Assembly (NCBI GenBank): GCA_016285245.1
Contig: JAEEQH010000016.1
Span: 1 to 64,000, forward strand
From: Prevotella sp.
GTDB lineage: Bacteria; Bacteroidota; Bacteroidia; Bacteroidales; Bacteroidaceae
Length of the DNA stretch: 64,000 nucleotides
Direction: 5' to 3'
Made by a program: the position numbers and the translations under genes. The notes under the pieces were generated by a model that did not search any database, was not told the origin of the DNA, and saw only the letters and a list, made by a program, of their open reading frames with translations. Of the stretch, positions 24,618 through 33,757 are shown piece by piece (the first letter of the stretch is position 1; each line of letters begins with the position of its first letter).

Positions 24618-26039
24618 ATGATGCCTAAAACAGAACGTGTATTCCAGATTTTCAAGGAACTGAACGGGATTCCCCGTCCGTCGCACCACGAAGAGCGCGT
24701 GGCCGACTATCTTTGTCAGTTTGCAGAGCGACTGCAGCTGCCGTATAAGCGCGATGCCGAGAACTGCGTCGTCATCAGCAAGCCCGCCACACCGGGCCAC
24801 GAGGGGGCTGAGTCCATCGTACTGCTGAACCACATGGACATGGTATGCGTGGGCATGAGCGATCCGATGAACTCGCCCATCGAGGCCTACGTGGAGAACG
24901 GCTGGATGAAGGCCCACGGCACCTCGCTGGGCGCCGACAACGGCATCGGCCTGTCGATGGCGCTGGCCGTGCTGGAGAGCAAGGACATCGTGCACGGTCC
25001 GCTGGAGGTGATGACCACCACCAACGAGGAGGACGGCATGTCGGGCGCCTCGCAGCTGAGCAAGGACTTCCTCGTGGGGCGCAAGGTGATCAACCTCGAC
25101 TCCGAGGACTACGACACCATCACCACCGGAGCTGCCGGCGCCTGCCTGCAGTTCCACCGCATAGCCTCTCCCACCGCCCTCCCCCAAAGGGAGGGAGCTT
25201 CTTGGCATCGCATCCGCTTCGAGGGCGGACTGGGCGGACACTCCGGCGTGGACATCAACAAGGGGCGCTGCAGCGCCGTCAAGGCTACATGGAAGCTGCT
25301 CGATACGCTCCGTCAGGAATGTACCTTCGACGTGGCATCCATCAACATTGGCGAGGCCAACGCCTCGATTGCCTCATCGGCGGAGATCGTCGTCTGTCTG
25401 ACGGCCGGCGACATGAGCCGTCAGGAGGAGACGATGAACGAGTGGCTGCATGAGGAATATAGCCAGAGCGACCCGAATATGCGCTGCGTTATCAGCCCGT
25501 GTGAGCCACAGCCGACGGTCATCGACCGCAAGGCCTTCGACGCCCTGATGACCTGTCTGGAGCAGACCCCGCAGGGTGTGGTGAAGATGAGCGAGGCGAT
25601 GCCCGGGACGGTGGAGACCTCGAACAACATCGGACGAATCGTGAGTGAGGACTCCTGCATCTTCGTGTCGACCCACACGCGTAGCTTCATCGACAGCGAC
25701 ATGGCGGCACTGAGCCGCAAGATTGCCGACATCTTCGCCGCCAATGGCGGCAGCAGCGAGACCGTGATGTCGGCTCCCGCCTGGCAGGAGGACCAGCAGT
25801 CGCCATTCCTGCAACTCACCTCCGACACCTTCCTCGACGTGCTGGGCTGGCGACCACGCATGGTGGCCATGCACTTCGTGCTCGAGGCGGGATTCTTCGT
25901 ACAGCACTATCCCGGCATCCAGATGGCCAGCATCGGCCCCCGTATCGTGGAGCCCCACTCCACCAGCGAGCGCGTCGAGCTCTCCACCATCGAGGACATC
26001 TGGCGTGTACTCATCGAACTGCTGAGACGGCTGGCATAA
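24618..26039 (+). CDS. pepD: Aminoacyl-histidine dipeptidase (PepD, M20 family)
   Basis: A 473-residue cytosolic metallopeptidase that cleaves dipeptides. Di-zinc ligand motifs are VLLNHMDMVCVG, SLGADNGIGLSMA and TTTNEEDGMSG; the lid/dimer region has GGLGGHSGVDINKGR, typical of PepD. Start is ATG 24618 (or 24621). A G-rich palindromic insertion at 25177-25194 adds ASPTALPQREGASWHR in a loop before the lid domain. It may share a transcript with the helix-hairpin-helix barrel gene that follows after 30 bases. Confidence 0.92.
   Translation: MMPKTERVFQIFKELNGIPRPSHHEERVADYLCQFAERLQLPYKRDAENCVVISKPATPGHEGAESIVLLNHMDMVCVGMSDPMNSPIEAYVENGWMKAHGTSLGADNGIGLSMALAVLESKDIVHGPLEVMTTTNEEDGMSGASQLSKDFLVGRKVINLDSEDYDTITTGAAGACLQFHRIASPTALPQREGASWHRIRFEGGLGGHSGVDINKGRCSAVKATWKLLDTLRQECTFDVASINIGEANASIASSAEIVVCLTAGDMSRQEETMNEWLHEEYSQSDPNMRCVISPCEPQPTVIDRKAFDALMTCLEQTPQGVVKMSEAMPGTVETSNNIGRIVSEDSCIFVSTHTRSFIDSDMAALSRKIADIFAANGGSSETVMSAPAWQEDQQSPFLQLTSDTFLDVLGWRPRMVAMHFVLEAGFFVQHYPGIQMASIGPRIVEPHSTSERVELSTIEDIWRVLIELLRRLA
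25171..25200 (+). repeat. In-frame G-rich hairpin insertion in pepD
   Basis: CCCTCC (25177-25182) pairs with GGGAGG (25189-25194) around CCCAAA. A longer relative occurs inside the MATE gene at 49726-49792. Confidence 0.5.
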
Positions 26040-26069
26040 GATGATTACTGGGAAAAAGAAGTGATTTCA

Positions 26070-28067
26070 ATGAGACGCATCTGGCTACTGACCTTCGGAC
26101 TGTGGTGGACGACGACCCTCTCCACGGCGCAGACGACACCGTCTGCCCCACAGACGGATGTGCCCTGGCAGCAGGTGCTGATGAACGTCATGAACGCTGA
26201 GGACGAGACGGACGGCGACTGGGAGGAGCTGCTGCTGGAGATGGAGGAGCTGGCGGCGGAGCCGCGCGACCTGAACGGGATGAGGCGCGACGAGTGGGAA
26301 TCGCTGCCGTTCCTGACGCCGTTGCAGGTGGAACAGCTCGTGGAGTACCGCGAGCGTTTCGGTGCGATGAAGTCGATGAACGAGCTGCGGATGTTGACGG
26401 CCCTGGACGAGCCGCGGCGTCAGCTCATCAGGCGTCTCTTTTACATTGGCGAGGAGCCGGCACCGGGGTTCCCGTCGCTGGAGCAGATCGCCCGCTACGG
26501 TCGCCACGAGCTGATGGCCTACGGTCGCATTCCGACCTACGAGCGACGCGGCGACCGCAACGGTTATGCCGGCTACCGCTACAAACACTGGCTGCGCTAC
26601 CAGTTCAGCTACAACGACTATGTGAAGGCGGGCATCGTCGGCGCCCAGGATGCGGGCGAGCCGTTCTTCGCCGACCGCAACGGCATGGGCTACGACTACT
26701 ACTCTGTTTACTGTCAGGTGAACCACTTGGGACGCATCGAGACGGCTGTCGTGGGGCGCTACAAGGTGGCGACGGGTCTGGGACTGGTACTGAACAACGG
26801 CTTTTCGCTGGGCAAGCAGGCCATGCTGAGTCAGCTGGGACGCAGCGTGAAGACGCTCCGTGCCCACTCCTCACGCTCGACGGACTACCTGCAGGGGGCG
26901 GCGGCGACGCTGCGGCTGTCAGACAAGCTGACGGCGACGGCGTTCGTGTCGTACCGGGCGCTGGACGCCACGCTGAACGACGACGGCACGGTGCGCACAC
27001 TGGTCAGCAACGGCTACCACCGCACGCCGACGGAGCTGGCGAAGAAAAACAACACCCACGCCACGGAGGCAGGGGCGAACATCCGATGGAGCCACCGGCG
27101 CCTGCACCTCGGTGCCACGGCCGTCTACAGCCACATGGACCGAAGTCTGGAGCCACCGAAGACAGTGCTCTACCGCCGTTACGACCCAAAGGGGCAGGAC
27201 TTCGCCAACGCCAGCGTGGACTACAGCTACCGCAGCCGGCGGCTGTCGCTGAGCGGCGAGACGGCCATGAACCAGGATGGTGCCGTGGCGACGCTGAACA
27301 GCCTCAGCACGCAATGGGAAGGGGTGAGTCTGATGGCCCTGCAGCGCTTCTACAGCTACCGCTACACGGCGCTCCACGCCCGTTCGGTGAGCAACAACGG
27401 CAGCGTGAAGAACGAGAGCGGCGTGATGGTAGGAGTGACGTGGACGCCGACGCCTCGCTGGCGTCTGACGGCCTATAGTGACTACAGCCATGCACCGTGG
27501 GCCCGCTACCGTGTGTCGCGGCCGTCGGACGAGTGGGACCACCTGTGTCAGCTGCAGTACAACAAAGGACGTTGGACGGTGGGCACACGCTACCGGCTGC
27601 GCCAGCGGCAACGCGACAAGACGGGCACGAAGACGCTGGAGGACTATACTGAGCAGCGCGCCCGCCTATGGGTGGACTGGCAGGACAACACAACATGGAA
27701 CACGCGCACGCAGGTGGATGCCACCTTCAAGGGCGGCCACGGCTATATGGTGAGCCAGACGGTGGGCTACAGCCATGGGGCGCTGCGCCTGAACGGCGGC
27801 GCGGGCTACTTTGATACCGACGACTACGACAACCGTGTCTACCTCTTAGAGCAGGGGCCGCTCCACACCTTTGGCGTCGGCCAGTTCTCGGGTCGAGGCC
27901 TGCGCTACTGGCTGATGGCCCGCTGGCAGGTCGGCCGTCAGCTGATGGTCACGGCAAAGGCAGGCACGACACACTACTACGACCGCTCGGTCATAGGCAG
28001 CGGACTGCAACAGGTGGACGCGTCGTCGATGACCGACATCGACCTGCAAATAAGGTGGAAATTCTGA
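26070..28067 (+). CDS. Helix-hairpin-helix protein with outer-membrane barrel
   Basis: A 665-residue exported protein. Signal peptide ends STAQ. Residues about 50-125 contain ComEA-like helix-hairpin-helix units (LPFLTPLQVEQLVEYRERFGAMKSMNELRML). From about 140 to the end, alternating aromatic strands with frequent turns (GYRYKHWLRYQFSYNDYVKAGIVG) and a final Phe indicate a large beta-barrel. Such proteins are frequent in Bacteroidetes; DNA uptake has been proposed by analogy to ComEA but is not shown by the sequence. ATG 26070 is preferred to GTG 26061. Confidence 0.75.
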   Translation: MRRIWLLTFGLWWTTTLSTAQTTPSAPQTDVPWQQVLMNVMNAEDETDGDWEELLLEMEELAAEPRDLNGMRRDEWESLPFLTPLQVEQLVEYRERFGAMKSMNELRMLTALDEPRRQLIRRLFYIGEEPAPGFPSLEQIARYGRHELMAYGRIPTYERRGDRNGYAGYRYKHWLRYQFSYNDYVKAGIVGAQDAGEPFFADRNGMGYDYYSVYCQVNHLGRIETAVVGRYKVATGLGLVLNNGFSLGKQAMLSQLGRSVKTLRAHSSRSTDYLQGAAATLRLSDKLTATAFVSYRALDATLNDDGTVRTLVSNGYHRTPTELAKKNNTHATEAGANIRWSHRRLHLGATAVYSHMDRSLEPPKTVLYRRYDPKGQDFANASVDYSYRSRRLSLSGETAMNQDGAVATLNSLSTQWEGVSLMALQRFYSYRYTALHARSVSNNGSVKNESGVMVGVTWTPTPRWRLTAYSDYSHAPWARYRVSRPSDEWDHLCQLQYNKGRWTVGTRYRLRQRQRDKTGTKTLEDYTEQRARLWVDWQDNTTWNTRTQVDATFKGGHGYMVSQTVGYSHGALRLNGGAGYFDTDDYDNRVYLLEQGPLHTFGVGQFSGRGLRYWLMARWQVGRQLMVTAKAGTTHYYDRSVIGSGLQQVDASSMTDIDLQIRWKF

Positions 28068-28087
28068 TATGACGCCCTGACAGAACG

Positions 28088-29326
28088 TCAGAGCAGACGA
28101 TGGTAGAGGTCGGCCACCTGACCCGCCACGTCAGCACCTTCGAAACGACGGATATACTCACGGCTGCGCTCTATGCGCTGCTCACGGCCGGCGGCACCGC
28201 GCAGCACCTGACGCAGAGCGGCGGCCATACCCTCGACATCGTCGGGAGCGACATAGAGCGAGTCGGGACCACCGGCCTCCTCAAGACAGGAGCCCGTACA
28301 AGCCACGACGGGCAGACCGCTGCTGATGGCCTCGATAATCGGTATGCCGAAACCCTCGTAGACCGACGGATAGACGAACGCCTCGGCCTTGTGGTAGAGC
28401 ACGTTCAGACGCTCATCGCTGACGCCATGGAGCAGATGGAGGCGATGGCCCAGACCGGCGCGCACGGCTTCTTCCTGCACCTGCTTGGAATAGGGCGTCG
28501 GCTTGCCGACAGCCACGAGGTGGACATGCTCGGGGAGGAGGGAAAGGGCGCGGACGGCGAGGCGGAGGTTCTTCCGCTCCTCGATGGAGCCGACGCTCAG
28601 GATGAAGGGCGAAGGAGGAAGGCCCGGCGATGAATCGCCGGGAGTGGGGGCAATGTCGGGAGAAGAGGGGGAGCCGGGGACGGAAGCGGAGGCTGGGGCG
28701 GTGGCAAAGCGGGGAGAGCAGCTCTGGTAGATGACGGTGATGCGGCTGTCGTCGATGCCGCCGAGCTCCATGATGTCGCGCTTCGTACACTCGCTGATGG
28801 CGATGATGTGGTCGGCCTCGCGCAGCGTCTGCCGGAACTTCCAGGCATAGATATTCGTGTCTATCCAGTGGTAGAACTCGGGATGGCGGAGGAAGATGAG
28901 GTCGTGGATGGTGACCACGCTCTTGATGCCGCTGCGGCGCAGGCCGACGGGCAGTTCGCCGGAGAGGCCGTGGTAGATGTCGACGCCATCCTGCTGCAGC
29001 TGGCTGACGATGCCGCGAGAGCGCCAGAAGGCCTTCTTGAGTGAAGAGGGAAGAGGGGAAAGGGAAGAGTGAAGAGTGAAGCGTGAAGAATCGTGCTTCG
29101 CCCGGTTTTGATGGGACGGATAACAATAATGGACGTTCGGGCGCTCAGGCACCTGTGAGCGCAGCTTAGGGCGTCCCTCGTCGGGGGCGTAGAGCAGCAG
29201 GTCGAGGTCGTCGCGCTGCGCCAGGTCGTTGACCAGCGTCCGCGAGTAGCTGCCCAGTCCGGTGCCGTTGCGCACCAGCCGCTTGGCATCCATGCCTATC
29301 TTCATCTTCTCCATCTCAATTGTCAA
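28088..29326 (-). CDS. GT4-type glycosyltransferase
   Basis: A 412-residue GT-B enzyme. The N-terminal domain has GMDAKRLVRNGTGLGSYSRTL and the sugar-nucleotide domain has FILSVGSIEERKNL and the ExxE-type YEGFGIPIIEAISSGLPVVA motif, as in GT4 mannosyl/glucosyltransferases for surface polysaccharide. Residues about 78-98 (SSRFTLHSSLSPLPSSLKK) and 217-240 (Pro/Ser-rich SVPGSPSSPDIAPTPGD) are low-complexity insertions encoded by repeat arrays. Starts 3 bases past the rnr stop, so the two are cotranscribed. The donor and acceptor are unknown. Confidence 0.85.
   Translation of the reverse strand: MTIEMEKMKIGMDAKRLVRNGTGLGSYSRTLVNDLAQRDDLDLLLYAPDEGRPKLRSQVPERPNVHYCYPSHQNRAKHDSSRFTLHSSLSPLPSSLKKAFWRSRGIVSQLQQDGVDIYHGLSGELPVGLRRSGIKSVVTIHDLIFLRHPEFYHWIDTNIYAWKFRQTLREADHIIAISECTKRDIMELGGIDDSRITVIYQSCSPRFATAPASASVPGSPSSPDIAPTPGDSSPGLPPSPFILSVGSIEERKNLRLAVRALSLLPEHVHLVAVGKPTPYSKQVQEEAVRAGLGHRLHLLHGVSDERLNVLYHKAEAFVYPSVYEGFGIPIIEAISSGLPVVACTGSCLEEAGGPDSLYVAPDDVEGMAAALRQVLRGAAGREQRIERSREYIRRFEGADVAGQVADLYHRLL
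29039..29095 (-). repeat. In-frame heptad array in the glycosyltransferase gene
   Basis: GTGAAGAGGGAAGAGGGGAA then GGGAAGAGTGAAGAGTGAAG and CGTGAAGAATCGTG; encodes SSRFTLHSSLSPLPSSLKK on the minus strand. Confidence 0.75.
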
Positions 29327-29343
29327 CTATCAACTGTCAACTA
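29317..29343. repeat. Heptad array at the rnr/glycosyltransferase junction
   Basis: CAATTGTCAACTATCAACTG and TCAACT lie across the rnr stop codon. On the minus strand they encode the last residues VDS and stop of RNase R and the spacer before the glycosyltransferase ATG. Confidence 0.7.
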
Positions 29344-31540
29344 CCGTAAAGTCCAGCTGCCGTTTCTCCAGATTGGCACGGGCCACCTTGATGCGGATGG
29401 GGTCGCCGAGCTGGTACTTCGTGTGGTTGCGGCGGCCTATGAGACAGTAGTGAGCCTCGTCGAACTCGTAGTAGTCGCCGCGCAGGTCGCGCATGGGCAC
29501 CATGCCCTCGCAGTGGTTCTCGTCTATCTCGACATAGATTCCGTAGGACTGTATGCCGGAGATGTGGCCGTCGAACTCCTCGCCGAGCTTGTCGGCCATG
29601 AACTCGACCATCTTGTACTTGATGCTGTCGCGCTCGGCGTTCTGTGCCGTCTGCTCCATCTCGCTGGAGTGCTCACACTGCTCCTCGAAGTACTTCTGGT
29701 TAGCCGAACGGCCGCCCTCCTGATAGCGCGTCAGCAGACGGTGGACCATCGTGTCGGGATAGCGGCGGATGGGCGAGGTGAAGTGGGTGTAGTAGTCGAA
29801 GGCCAGACCATAGTGGCCGATGTTGTGGGTGGAGTACTTCGCCTTCATCATGGCACGCAGGGCGACGGTCTCGATGAGCTTCTGCTCACGCTGGCCGGTG
29901 GCCTCGTCCATGAGGGCGTTCAGCGAGCGCGAGATGGCGCCTTTCGTGCCGGCGGTCTTCAGCTTGTAGCCGAAGGGTGCGACGACCTGGCGCAGGTTCT
30001 CCAGCTTCTGCGGATCGGGTTGGTCGTGGACACGGTAGACGAACGTCTTGGCAGATTTAGACGATTTACTATTTGCTGTTTTCTTGACCTTCCCGATGCT
30101 CTCGGCAACGGTGCGGTTGGCCAGGAGCATGAACTCCTCGATGAGCTGTGTGGCATCGTTGGACTTCTTGAAATAGGCACGCGTGGGATGGCCGTCGGCA
30201 TCGATGTCGAAGTGCAGCTCCTCGCGGTCGAACTTCACGGCACCGTTCTTGAAACGGCGTTCGCGCAGCTGTTTGGCCAACTTGTCGAGCAGTAGGAGTT
30301 CCTCAGCGTAGTCCGTATCCTCTTTTCTCTTGGTATTCTCTCTCCTCTTTCCTCTCTCCTCTCTCCTCTCTCTTTCCAAAATCTCCTGCACCTCCTCGTA
30401 TGCGAAACGGCGGTCGCTGCGGATAACGGTATGGGCGATGTGGAAGTCCTTAACGTTGGCCTCGGCGTCCATCGTGAAGATGACGCTGTAGCAGAGCTTC
30501 TCCTCGTTGGGGCGCAGCGAGCAGATGAAGTTACACAGGTGCTCGGGCAGCATGGGGATGGTGCGGTCGACGAGGTAGACGCTCGTGGCACGCTTTTGGG
30601 CCTCCTTGTCGATGATGCTACCCTCCTTGACGTAGTGGCTGACGTCGGCAATGTGGACACCGACCTCGTAAAGCTTACCAATAGGCCGGATGCTGAGGGC
30701 ATCGTCGAAGTCTTTGGCATCCTTCGGGTCGATGGTGCAGGTGAAGACGTCGCGGAAGTCCTCGCGGCGGCTGATCTCCTCGGGGGTGATACCCGGCTCA
30801 ATCTTCTTCGCAGCGTCTTCGACGTTCTTCGGGTACTTATACGGCAGACCGTACTGCGCGAGGATGGCGTGCATCTCGACGGTGTTGTCGCCCTCCTTAC
30901 CCAGCACGTCGATGACCTCGCCGACAATATTCTTCGACTCCTTCGACGGCCATTGGGTAATACGCACGACGGCCTTCTCGCCGTCCTTACCGCCCTTCAG
31001 CTTCTTCTTCGGAATCAGGATATCGTGAACGAAGATGTTGCCCTCGGTGATGAGGAAGGCGAAGTCGCGCTCCACCTTCAGCTTACCCACGGCCTGGTCG
31101 ACCTTGTGCGACAGAATCTCCGTCACCATGGCCTCCTTGATGTGGTTCTGACGGCGAGCCATCAGTGCCACACGAACACGGTCGCCGTTCAGGGCGAACA
31201 TCGAGTTGCGCTCCGACACGAAGATAGGCGTGCCGCCATCGTCGGGCAGGAAGGTGTTCTTGCCGTTGGCCTTGCGCAGGAACGTGCCCTCCTGGACCTG
31301 CCCCTTCTGGTTCAGGCGATACTCGTTGTCGCTGACTTTCGAGAGATAGTCGTCCCAGCACATCTCGTCAATGACGTCGATGGCCAGCATCTTTGCCGGA
31401 TGGGTGTCCAGTTTCAGCGTACGGAATATCTGTTTCAGCGAGAATGTCTCGTTAGGCCTCGCCGTGAAAAGACCCTGCAGGGCATCGGCCACGGCACGTT
31501 TCGACAGTCGTCGGCCACCTTTTTTCTTTCCCATAGTCAC
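29330..31540 (-). CDS. rnr: Ribonuclease R
   Basis: A 736-residue 3'-5' exoribonuclease. It has N-terminal cold-shock domains (GTFLRKANGKNTFLPDDGG), the RNB domain with catalytic acidic motif DPKDAKDFDDALS, and a C-terminal S1 domain (FDGHISGIQSYGIYVEIDEN). Residues about 389-408 (RERREERGKRRENTKRKEDT) sit where the family normally has a short loop and are encoded by a TCTCCTC array. The C-terminus ends in a repeat-derived VVDS, so it lacks the usual long basic tail. The promoter is at 31563-31570. Confidence 0.93.
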   Translation of the reverse strand: MTMGKKKGGRRLSKRAVADALQGLFTARPNETFSLKQIFRTLKLDTHPAKMLAIDVIDEMCWDDYLSKVSDNEYRLNQKGQVQEGTFLRKANGKNTFLPDDGGTPIFVSERNSMFALNGDRVRVALMARRQNHIKEAMVTEILSHKVDQAVGKLKVERDFAFLITEGNIFVHDILIPKKKLKGGKDGEKAVVRITQWPSKESKNIVGEVIDVLGKEGDNTVEMHAILAQYGLPYKYPKNVEDAAKKIEPGITPEEISRREDFRDVFTCTIDPKDAKDFDDALSIRPIGKLYEVGVHIADVSHYVKEGSIIDKEAQKRATSVYLVDRTIPMLPEHLCNFICSLRPNEEKLCYSVIFTMDAEANVKDFHIAHTVIRSDRRFAYEEVQEILERERREERGKRRENTKRKEDTDYAEELLLLDKLAKQLRERRFKNGAVKFDREELHFDIDADGHPTRAYFKKSNDATQLIEEFMLLANRTVAESIGKVKKTANSKSSKSAKTFVYRVHDQPDPQKLENLRQVVAPFGYKLKTAGTKGAISRSLNALMDEATGQREQKLIETVALRAMMKAKYSTHNIGHYGLAFDYYTHFTSPIRRYPDTMVHRLLTRYQEGGRSANQKYFEEQCEHSSEMEQTAQNAERDSIKYKMVEFMADKLGEEFDGHISGIQSYGIYVEIDENHCEGMVPMRDLRGDYYEFDEAHYCLIGRRNHTKYQLGDPIRIKVARANLEKRQLDFTVVDS
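30320..30376 (-). repeat. In-frame TCTCCTC heptad array in rnr
   Basis: Repeated CTCTCCT/CTTTCCT units; encodes a 20-residue Arg/Glu-rich segment in RNase R. Confidence 0.75.
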
Positions 31541-31562
31541 TCAGTTTTTAGGTTTATGAGCG

Positions 31563-31570
31563 CAAAGTTA
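31563..31570 (-). promoter_or_regulatory. -7 box for rnr
   Basis: Minus-strand TAACTTTG lies 22 bases upstream of the rnr ATG, back to back with the epimerase promoter at 31583-31590. Confidence 0.7.
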
Positions 31571-31582
31571 CATTTTTTTTCG

Positions 31583-31590
31583 TAACTTTG
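31583..31590 (+). promoter_or_regulatory. -7 box for the epimerase gene
   Basis: TAACTTTG lies 19 bases upstream of the epimerase ATG. The -33 regions of the two divergent promoters must overlap, so the two genes probably compete for polymerase. Confidence 0.7.
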
Positions 31591-31609
31591 CACGCAAAAC
31601 GGAAAAAAA

Positions 31610-32638
31610 ATGAAAATTCTCATCACTGGAGCCAGCGGCTTCATCGGTTCGTTCATCGTCGAAGAGGCTCTGAAACGGGGTTTCGAGACATGGGCGGCAG
31701 TACGCAAGAGCAGCTCGAAAGCCTACCTGCCTGACGAGCGCACGCACTTCATAGAGCTGAACCTCTCGTCGAAGGAGCAGCTCGTCGAACAGCTGCGGCC
31801 GCATCAGTTCGACTACGTGGTCCACGCCGCCGGCGTGACGAAGTGTACGGACAAGCGCGACTTCTACCGCATCAACACCGAAGGCACGAAGAACCTGGTG
31901 ACGGCACTGCAGGAGCTACAGATGCCGCTGAAGCGCTTTGTCTTCGTCAGCTCACTCAGCGTCTTCGGCGCCATCCGTGAGCAGCAGCCCTACGAGGAGA
32001 TCCGCGAGACGGACACGCCACGCCCGAACACGGAGTACGGGAAGAGCAAGCTTGAGGCGGAGCGGTGGCTTGAGAGTGAAGAGTGTAGAGTGAAGAGTGA
32101 AGAATTTGCTGCCGCCAAGCCATTCCCATACGTTGTTTTACGTCCTACGGGCGTCTACGGTCCGCGGGAGAAGGACTACTTCCTCATGGCACAGAGCATC
32201 AAGCAGCATACTGACTTCGCCGTGGGCTACAAGCAGCAGGACATCACCTTCGTCTATGTCAGCGACGTCGTCCAAGCCGTCTTCCTAGCTTTAGAGAAAG
32301 GACAGACAGGTCGGAAGTACTTCCTCAGCGACGGCGAGGTGTACCAGTCGACGACGTTCAGTGACCTTATCCACGAGGAGCTGGGACGTCCCTGGTGGAT
32401 ACGCATCACCGCCCCCGTCTGGGTGCTCCGCGTGGTGACGTTCTTCGGCGAATACATTGGCCGCATGACCGGCAAGGTGACGGCACTGAACAACGACAAG
32501 TTCAACATCCTGCGCCAGCGCAACTGGCGTTGCGACATTGAGCCCGCCCGTCGTGAACTGGGCTATGAACCACAGGTGCAACTGAAGGAGGGTGTACACC
32601 GCGCCATACAGTGGTATCTGGAAAATAAATGGCTATAA
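31610..32638 (+). CDS. NAD(P)-dependent epimerase/dehydratase (extended SDR)
   Basis: A 342-residue Rossmann-fold enzyme. ITGASGFIGSFIVEEAL is the dinucleotide-binding GxxGxxG motif, and YGKSKLEAE carries the catalytic Tyr and Lys. GPREKDYFLMAQ and the C-terminal GRPWWIRITAPVWVLRV region fit sterol/sugar-type extended SDRs. Residues about 153-166 (LESEECRVKSEEFAAAK) come from a heptad array. It is followed by a PAP2/Aur1-like membrane enzyme, suggesting a lipid or isoprenoid step; the substrate cannot be deduced. Confidence 0.85.
   Translation: MKILITGASGFIGSFIVEEALKRGFETWAAVRKSSSKAYLPDERTHFIELNLSSKEQLVEQLRPHQFDYVVHAAGVTKCTDKRDFYRINTEGTKNLVTALQELQMPLKRFVFVSSLSVFGAIREQQPYEEIRETDTPRPNTEYGKSKLEAERWLESEECRVKSEEFAAAKPFPYVVLRPTGVYGPREKDYFLMAQSIKQHTDFAVGYKQQDITFVYVSDVVQAVFLALEKGQTGRKYFLSDGEVYQSTTFSDLIHEELGRPWWIRITAPVWVLRVVTFFGEYIGRMTGKVTALNNDKFNILRQRNWRCDIEPARRELGYEPQVQLKEGVHRAIQWYLENKWL
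32070..32111 (+). repeat. In-frame heptad array in the epimerase gene
   Basis: GAGAGTGAAGAGTGTAGAGT then GAAGAGTGAAGAATTTGCTG and CCGC; it shares the AATTTGCTNCCGC flank with arrays at 9637 and 51980. Confidence 0.85.
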
Positions 32639-32696
32639 ACTGTCCGCTCGACGCGAAGCGGCGCTTTGCATACATAGAACTATCAACTGTCGACTC

Positions 32697-33662
32697 GTGA
32701 AGATTATCAAATATCTGTTCGAACTGAAGAAAAAGCCCGTCAGGGGTCTGCTGGCGGTGGAATGGGTGGTGCTCGGCTACACCGTGCTGACACTCCTGCT
32801 GATGCTGTTCACCTATACCAAGGTCTACAACCCCGTGTCGATGCTCGTCGGACGCTTCCAGGCCGTGGCCATCATCCTCGCGCTATGGGGCGTCTACCGC
32901 ATGGTGCCTTGTCGGCTGACGCACTTCGCACGTATCGCCGCACAGCTGGCCCTGCTGTCATGGTGGTACCCCGACACCTACGAGTTCAACCGTATGTTCG
33001 CGAACCTCGACCACATCTTCGCCAGCTACGAGCAGGCCATCTTCGGCTGTCAGCCGGCACTGACCTTCGCTCAGACGTGGAGCCACCCCGTGTGGAGCGA
33101 GCTGATGCATCTGGGCTATGCCAGCTATTTCCCACTCATCGCGCTGGTGACGCTGTTCTACTTCTTCCGCCGCTACGACCAGTTCAACCGCATGGCTTTC
33201 ATCCTGCTGACGGCGTTCTTTATCTTCTACGTCATCTTCATCTTCCTGCCTGTCGCCGGACCGCAGTTCTACTATCCGGCAGTAGGCTTCGACAAGATTG
33301 CCGCCGGCGTCTTCCCTGACGTAGGCCACTACTTTGCCGACCATCAGGAGATGGTGGAGTTGCCAGGATGGAACGGCGGATTCTTCTACGACCTGGTCAT
33401 CATCGCCCACGAAGCCGGCGAACGACCCACGGCCGCCTTCCCCAGCAGTCATGTGGGTATCACCACCGTGCTGCTGTTGCTGGCCTGGGCGTCGCGCAAC
33501 AGGAAGCTGTTCTTCGTCGTGCTGCCGCTGTTCCTGCTGATGTGTCTGGCCACGTTCTACATCCAAGCCCACTACGTCATCGACGTGCTGGCAGGACTGG
33601 TGTCGGGCGTTGTATTCTACTACGCTCTGCAGACTATCTACAACAAGATGAAGCTGACATAA
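32697..33662 (+). CDS. PAP2/Aur1-like membrane phosphotransferase
   Basis: A 321-residue integral membrane protein with about six helices. The PAP2 signature appears as PTAAFPSSHVG (catalytic His in motif 2) and HYVIDVLAGLVSG (His and Asp of motif 3), in the order found in Aur1/inositol-phosphoryl-ceramide synthase-like enzymes. Bacteroidetes make sphingolipids and some make inositol lipids, so transfer of a phospho-head group is a plausible role; simple lipid phosphatase activity is the alternative. The start is GTG 32697; a longer frame upstream overlaps the epimerase gene and is not supported. Confidence 0.75.
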   Translation: MKIIKYLFELKKKPVRGLLAVEWVVLGYTVLTLLLMLFTYTKVYNPVSMLVGRFQAVAIILALWGVYRMVPCRLTHFARIAAQLALLSWWYPDTYEFNRMFANLDHIFASYEQAIFGCQPALTFAQTWSHPVWSELMHLGYASYFPLIALVTLFYFFRRYDQFNRMAFILLTAFFIFYVIFIFLPVAGPQFYYPAVGFDKIAAGVFPDVGHYFADHQEMVELPGWNGGFFYDLVIIAHEAGERPTAAFPSSHVGITTVLLLLAWASRNRKLFFVVLPLFLLMCLATFYIQAHYVIDVLAGLVSGVVFYYALQTIYNKMKLT

Positions 33663-33687
33663 GATAAGGTGAAACAGACCTAAGGGC

Positions 33688-33751
33688 ACAAAAAAAGGAT
33701 CTCCGCTGAGATCCAACCTTTGTTAACCTTAAATCTAATACTATGAAAAAC
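33688..33751 (-). ncRNA. Candidate small RNA of about 60 nt
   Basis: Reading the minus strand: a TATCTTTG box at 33758-33765 with CTTG about 20 bases upstream, then about 35 bases including AAGGTTAACAAAGG, then a perfect stem GGATCTC/GAGATCC (33697-33714) and a seven-T run. The span is too short and has no convincing ORF. It could be a free-standing sRNA or the terminated antisense leader between two operons. Confidence 0.55.
33697..33714 (-). terminator. Strong terminator of the candidate sRNA
   Basis: GGATCTC-CGCT-GAGATCC stem of 7 bp; the T-run is only on the minus strand, so it does not serve the upstream PAP2 gene. Confidence 0.75.
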
Positions 33752-33757
33752 ACGATG

